Source: Deltaproteobacteria bacterium
GTDB lineage: Bacteria; Desulfobacterota; Binatia; Bin18
Length of the DNA stretch: 43,448 nt
Direction: 5' to 3'
Assembly: GCA_016874775.1 (NCBI GenBank)
Contig: VGTJ01000023.1
Span: 1 to 43,448 of the forward strand
The position numbers were made by a program, and so were the translations under genes. The number at the start of each line of letters is the position of its first letter. Within the stretch, counting starts at the first letter, position 1. Positions 42,664-43,448 of the stretch are shown piece after piece. The notes under the pieces were generated by a model that ran no database searches, was not told where the DNA came from, and saw nothing but the letters and a program-made list of their open reading frames with translations.

Positions 42664-42747
42664 GCCGTTCATGCTTCGGCAGGCTCAGCAGGAACGGGGA
42701 CAGTAGCACGACGCTGAACCGTTCACCCTGAATTTGTCGAAGGATGG
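42664..42747. repeat. CCGTTC...GAACGG dispersed repeat
   Basis: CCGTTCATGCTTCGGCAGGC-TCAGCAGGAACGG forms an outer stem CCGTTC/GAACGG. It is followed by AACCGTTCACCCTGAATTTG-TCGAAGG, a form of the widespread 'CCTGAGCTTGTCGAAGG' repeat. Related core at 30285-30346. It lies in the 42629-43057 spacer. Confidence 0.6.
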
Positions 42748-43057
42748 TCAGTGCCTCGTCGGTCTTCATCTGGCATAGGATACCTTAGAGTGATGCAGCC
42801 ACTCTACCCTCTTCTTTTGAGTTGTGGGAGAGGGCGTCACTGCTCCGTATGATTCTTCCGGAGCCGATGCGGGGGGGCAGCCCGCAATCGGTTCCGGTTG
42901 GGCACTGCGCGCCGTGGCCCAACTCTAGAAACGTCTTGACAAGATGTGAGAGCGCCAGTCTCAAGGAATAATCGGCAAGCAATGCTCGTGTTCGAGGAGA
43001 AAGCCCACTGCCCTCTCCTTCTTTCGTGGATTTTCCACGCTGGGCATTCGCTACTTG
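42748..43057. other. Spacer with no supported gene
   Basis: I see only short, unconvincing open frames in this part of the 429-base gap. One minus-strand frame (42785-42982) reads 'ADYSLRLALSHLVKTFLELG' but has no ribosome site or family match. No RNA gene recognised. Confidence 0.4.
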
Positions 43058-43300
43058 CTACGCCACCTTTTTCGTATTGTGCGGCGGGAGTGGTTCAGCG
43101 TTTCCCTTCTCACTCGGCATCTGACGCGTGGGCTGTAGTACGTTCCGTACGAGAGGCTGCGACTCCCAGGCTTCAAGTCCTAATAGTGTTTCGAGTTCGA
43201 ACCGAGCCGTCGACGGCTCTTGCCGGCAGCAGTGAATTTTGTGATCCAAGAGTTCATCAATTAACCGAAACGGGACATTCATCGCTCGACCGTGACGCAA
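43058..43300 (-). CDS. Doubtful small ORF, possible membrane-anchored protein
   Basis: At most 80 residues from a TTG start. Upstream in the same frame the sequence reads 'SISVLVALGIWGYAYRLGL', which resembles a transmembrane helix, but no start codon or Shine-Dalgarno precedes it before an in-frame stop. The rest ('PFRLIDELLDHKIHCCRQEP') is not recognised. The remaining 148 bases to the window end hold nothing I can identify. Confidence 0.3.
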   Translation of the reverse strand: MRHGRAMNVPFRLIDELLDHKIHCCRQEPSTARFELETLLGLEAWESQPLVRNVLQPTRQMPSEKGNAEPLPPHNTKKVA

Positions 43301-43448
43301 TCCGAGCCGGTAAGCATATCCCCAAATCCCAAGAGCGACGAGAACACTGATGCTTAGGCGGTGGCAGGAAACAACTTACCGCAATAGTGATTGACCGGAG
43401 TGGAGAGCCTCTGCACAAGAGCAGGGATGAGAGACGAGACCATTGTGT

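Noticed and set aside
1-43448. tRNA, rRNA or prophage genes
   Set aside because: None recognised on either strand; a covariance-model search would be decisive.

Overview
The window looks like a chromosomal accessory region of an uncultured Gram-negative bacterium. The evidence for Gram-negative is a TonB-dependent receptor, a lipobox protein and several exported proteins. The gene mix (luciferase-like monooxygenases, Rieske oxygenases, type III CoA-transferases, an SDIMO, DUF3604) recalls metagenome-derived Binatota, Tectomicrobia or other former 'Deltaproteobacteria'. That placement is inference from memory, not from a search.

Layout. 1-1386: remnants of two insertion sequences (IS5-type tail, 5'-truncated IS256-type), then a MITE-like element. 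1691-17445: a large, almost entirely minus-strand catabolic cluster. In transcription order it holds an F420/LLM oxidoreductase, three full-length Rieske oxygenase alpha subunits with two copies of a small unknown protein, a VOC (glyoxalase/extradiol-type) protein, an LLM monooxygenase, an HpaB-type flavin monooxygenase, a four-gene soluble diiron monooxygenase (beta, coupling protein, alpha, reductase), a SnoaL-like protein, an FmdB zinc ribbon and a nitroreductase. The SDIMO gene order is that of group 4 alkene monooxygenases (amoABCD/etnABCD), and the alpha subunit keeps all six iron ligands. A truncated Rieske gene lies at the upstream edge. 17568-20752: an APC permease, a four-helix-bundle protein gene tightly bounded by inverted repeats, and a heme-oxygenase-fold (PqqC/TenA-like) enzyme. 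21074-26084: a LuxR-type regulator lacking its phosphoacceptor Asp, then a HupE/UreJ - PPIase - DUF3604 lipoprotein operon. 26187-31305: hydroxyacid dehydrogenase, amidohydrolase, ureidoglycolate-lyase-like protein, another LLM monooxygenase and an MBL-fold hydrolase. 31562-34844: a response regulator/histidine kinase operon whose kinase has an in-frame amber stop. 35024-38401: BadH-like dehydrogenase plus two type III CoA-transferases. 38729-40846: a TonB receptor with an in-frame opal stop. 41028-42628: an EndoQ-type PHP nuclease and a Cys-rich unknown.

How the genes fit together. Most of the minus-strand genes fit peripheral oxidation of a hydrophobic, probably aromatic or alicyclic/terpenoid-like compound: several oxygenase classes activate C-H or C=C bonds, while CoA-transferases and the BadH-like dehydrogenase handle downstream CoA esters. 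No dedicated Rieske ferredoxin or reductase and no oxygenase beta subunit is present.

Most striking structure outside genes. More than a dozen intergenic spacers hold imperfect hairpins whose arms are built from short, tandemly reiterated 'words', with a different word at most loci. They sit flush against stop codons, in several cases supply the stop codon, and in two places flank a gene as an inverted pair. One of those genes encodes a four-helix-bundle (S23/Avd-fold) protein. I consider this the best candidate for an undescribed system here.
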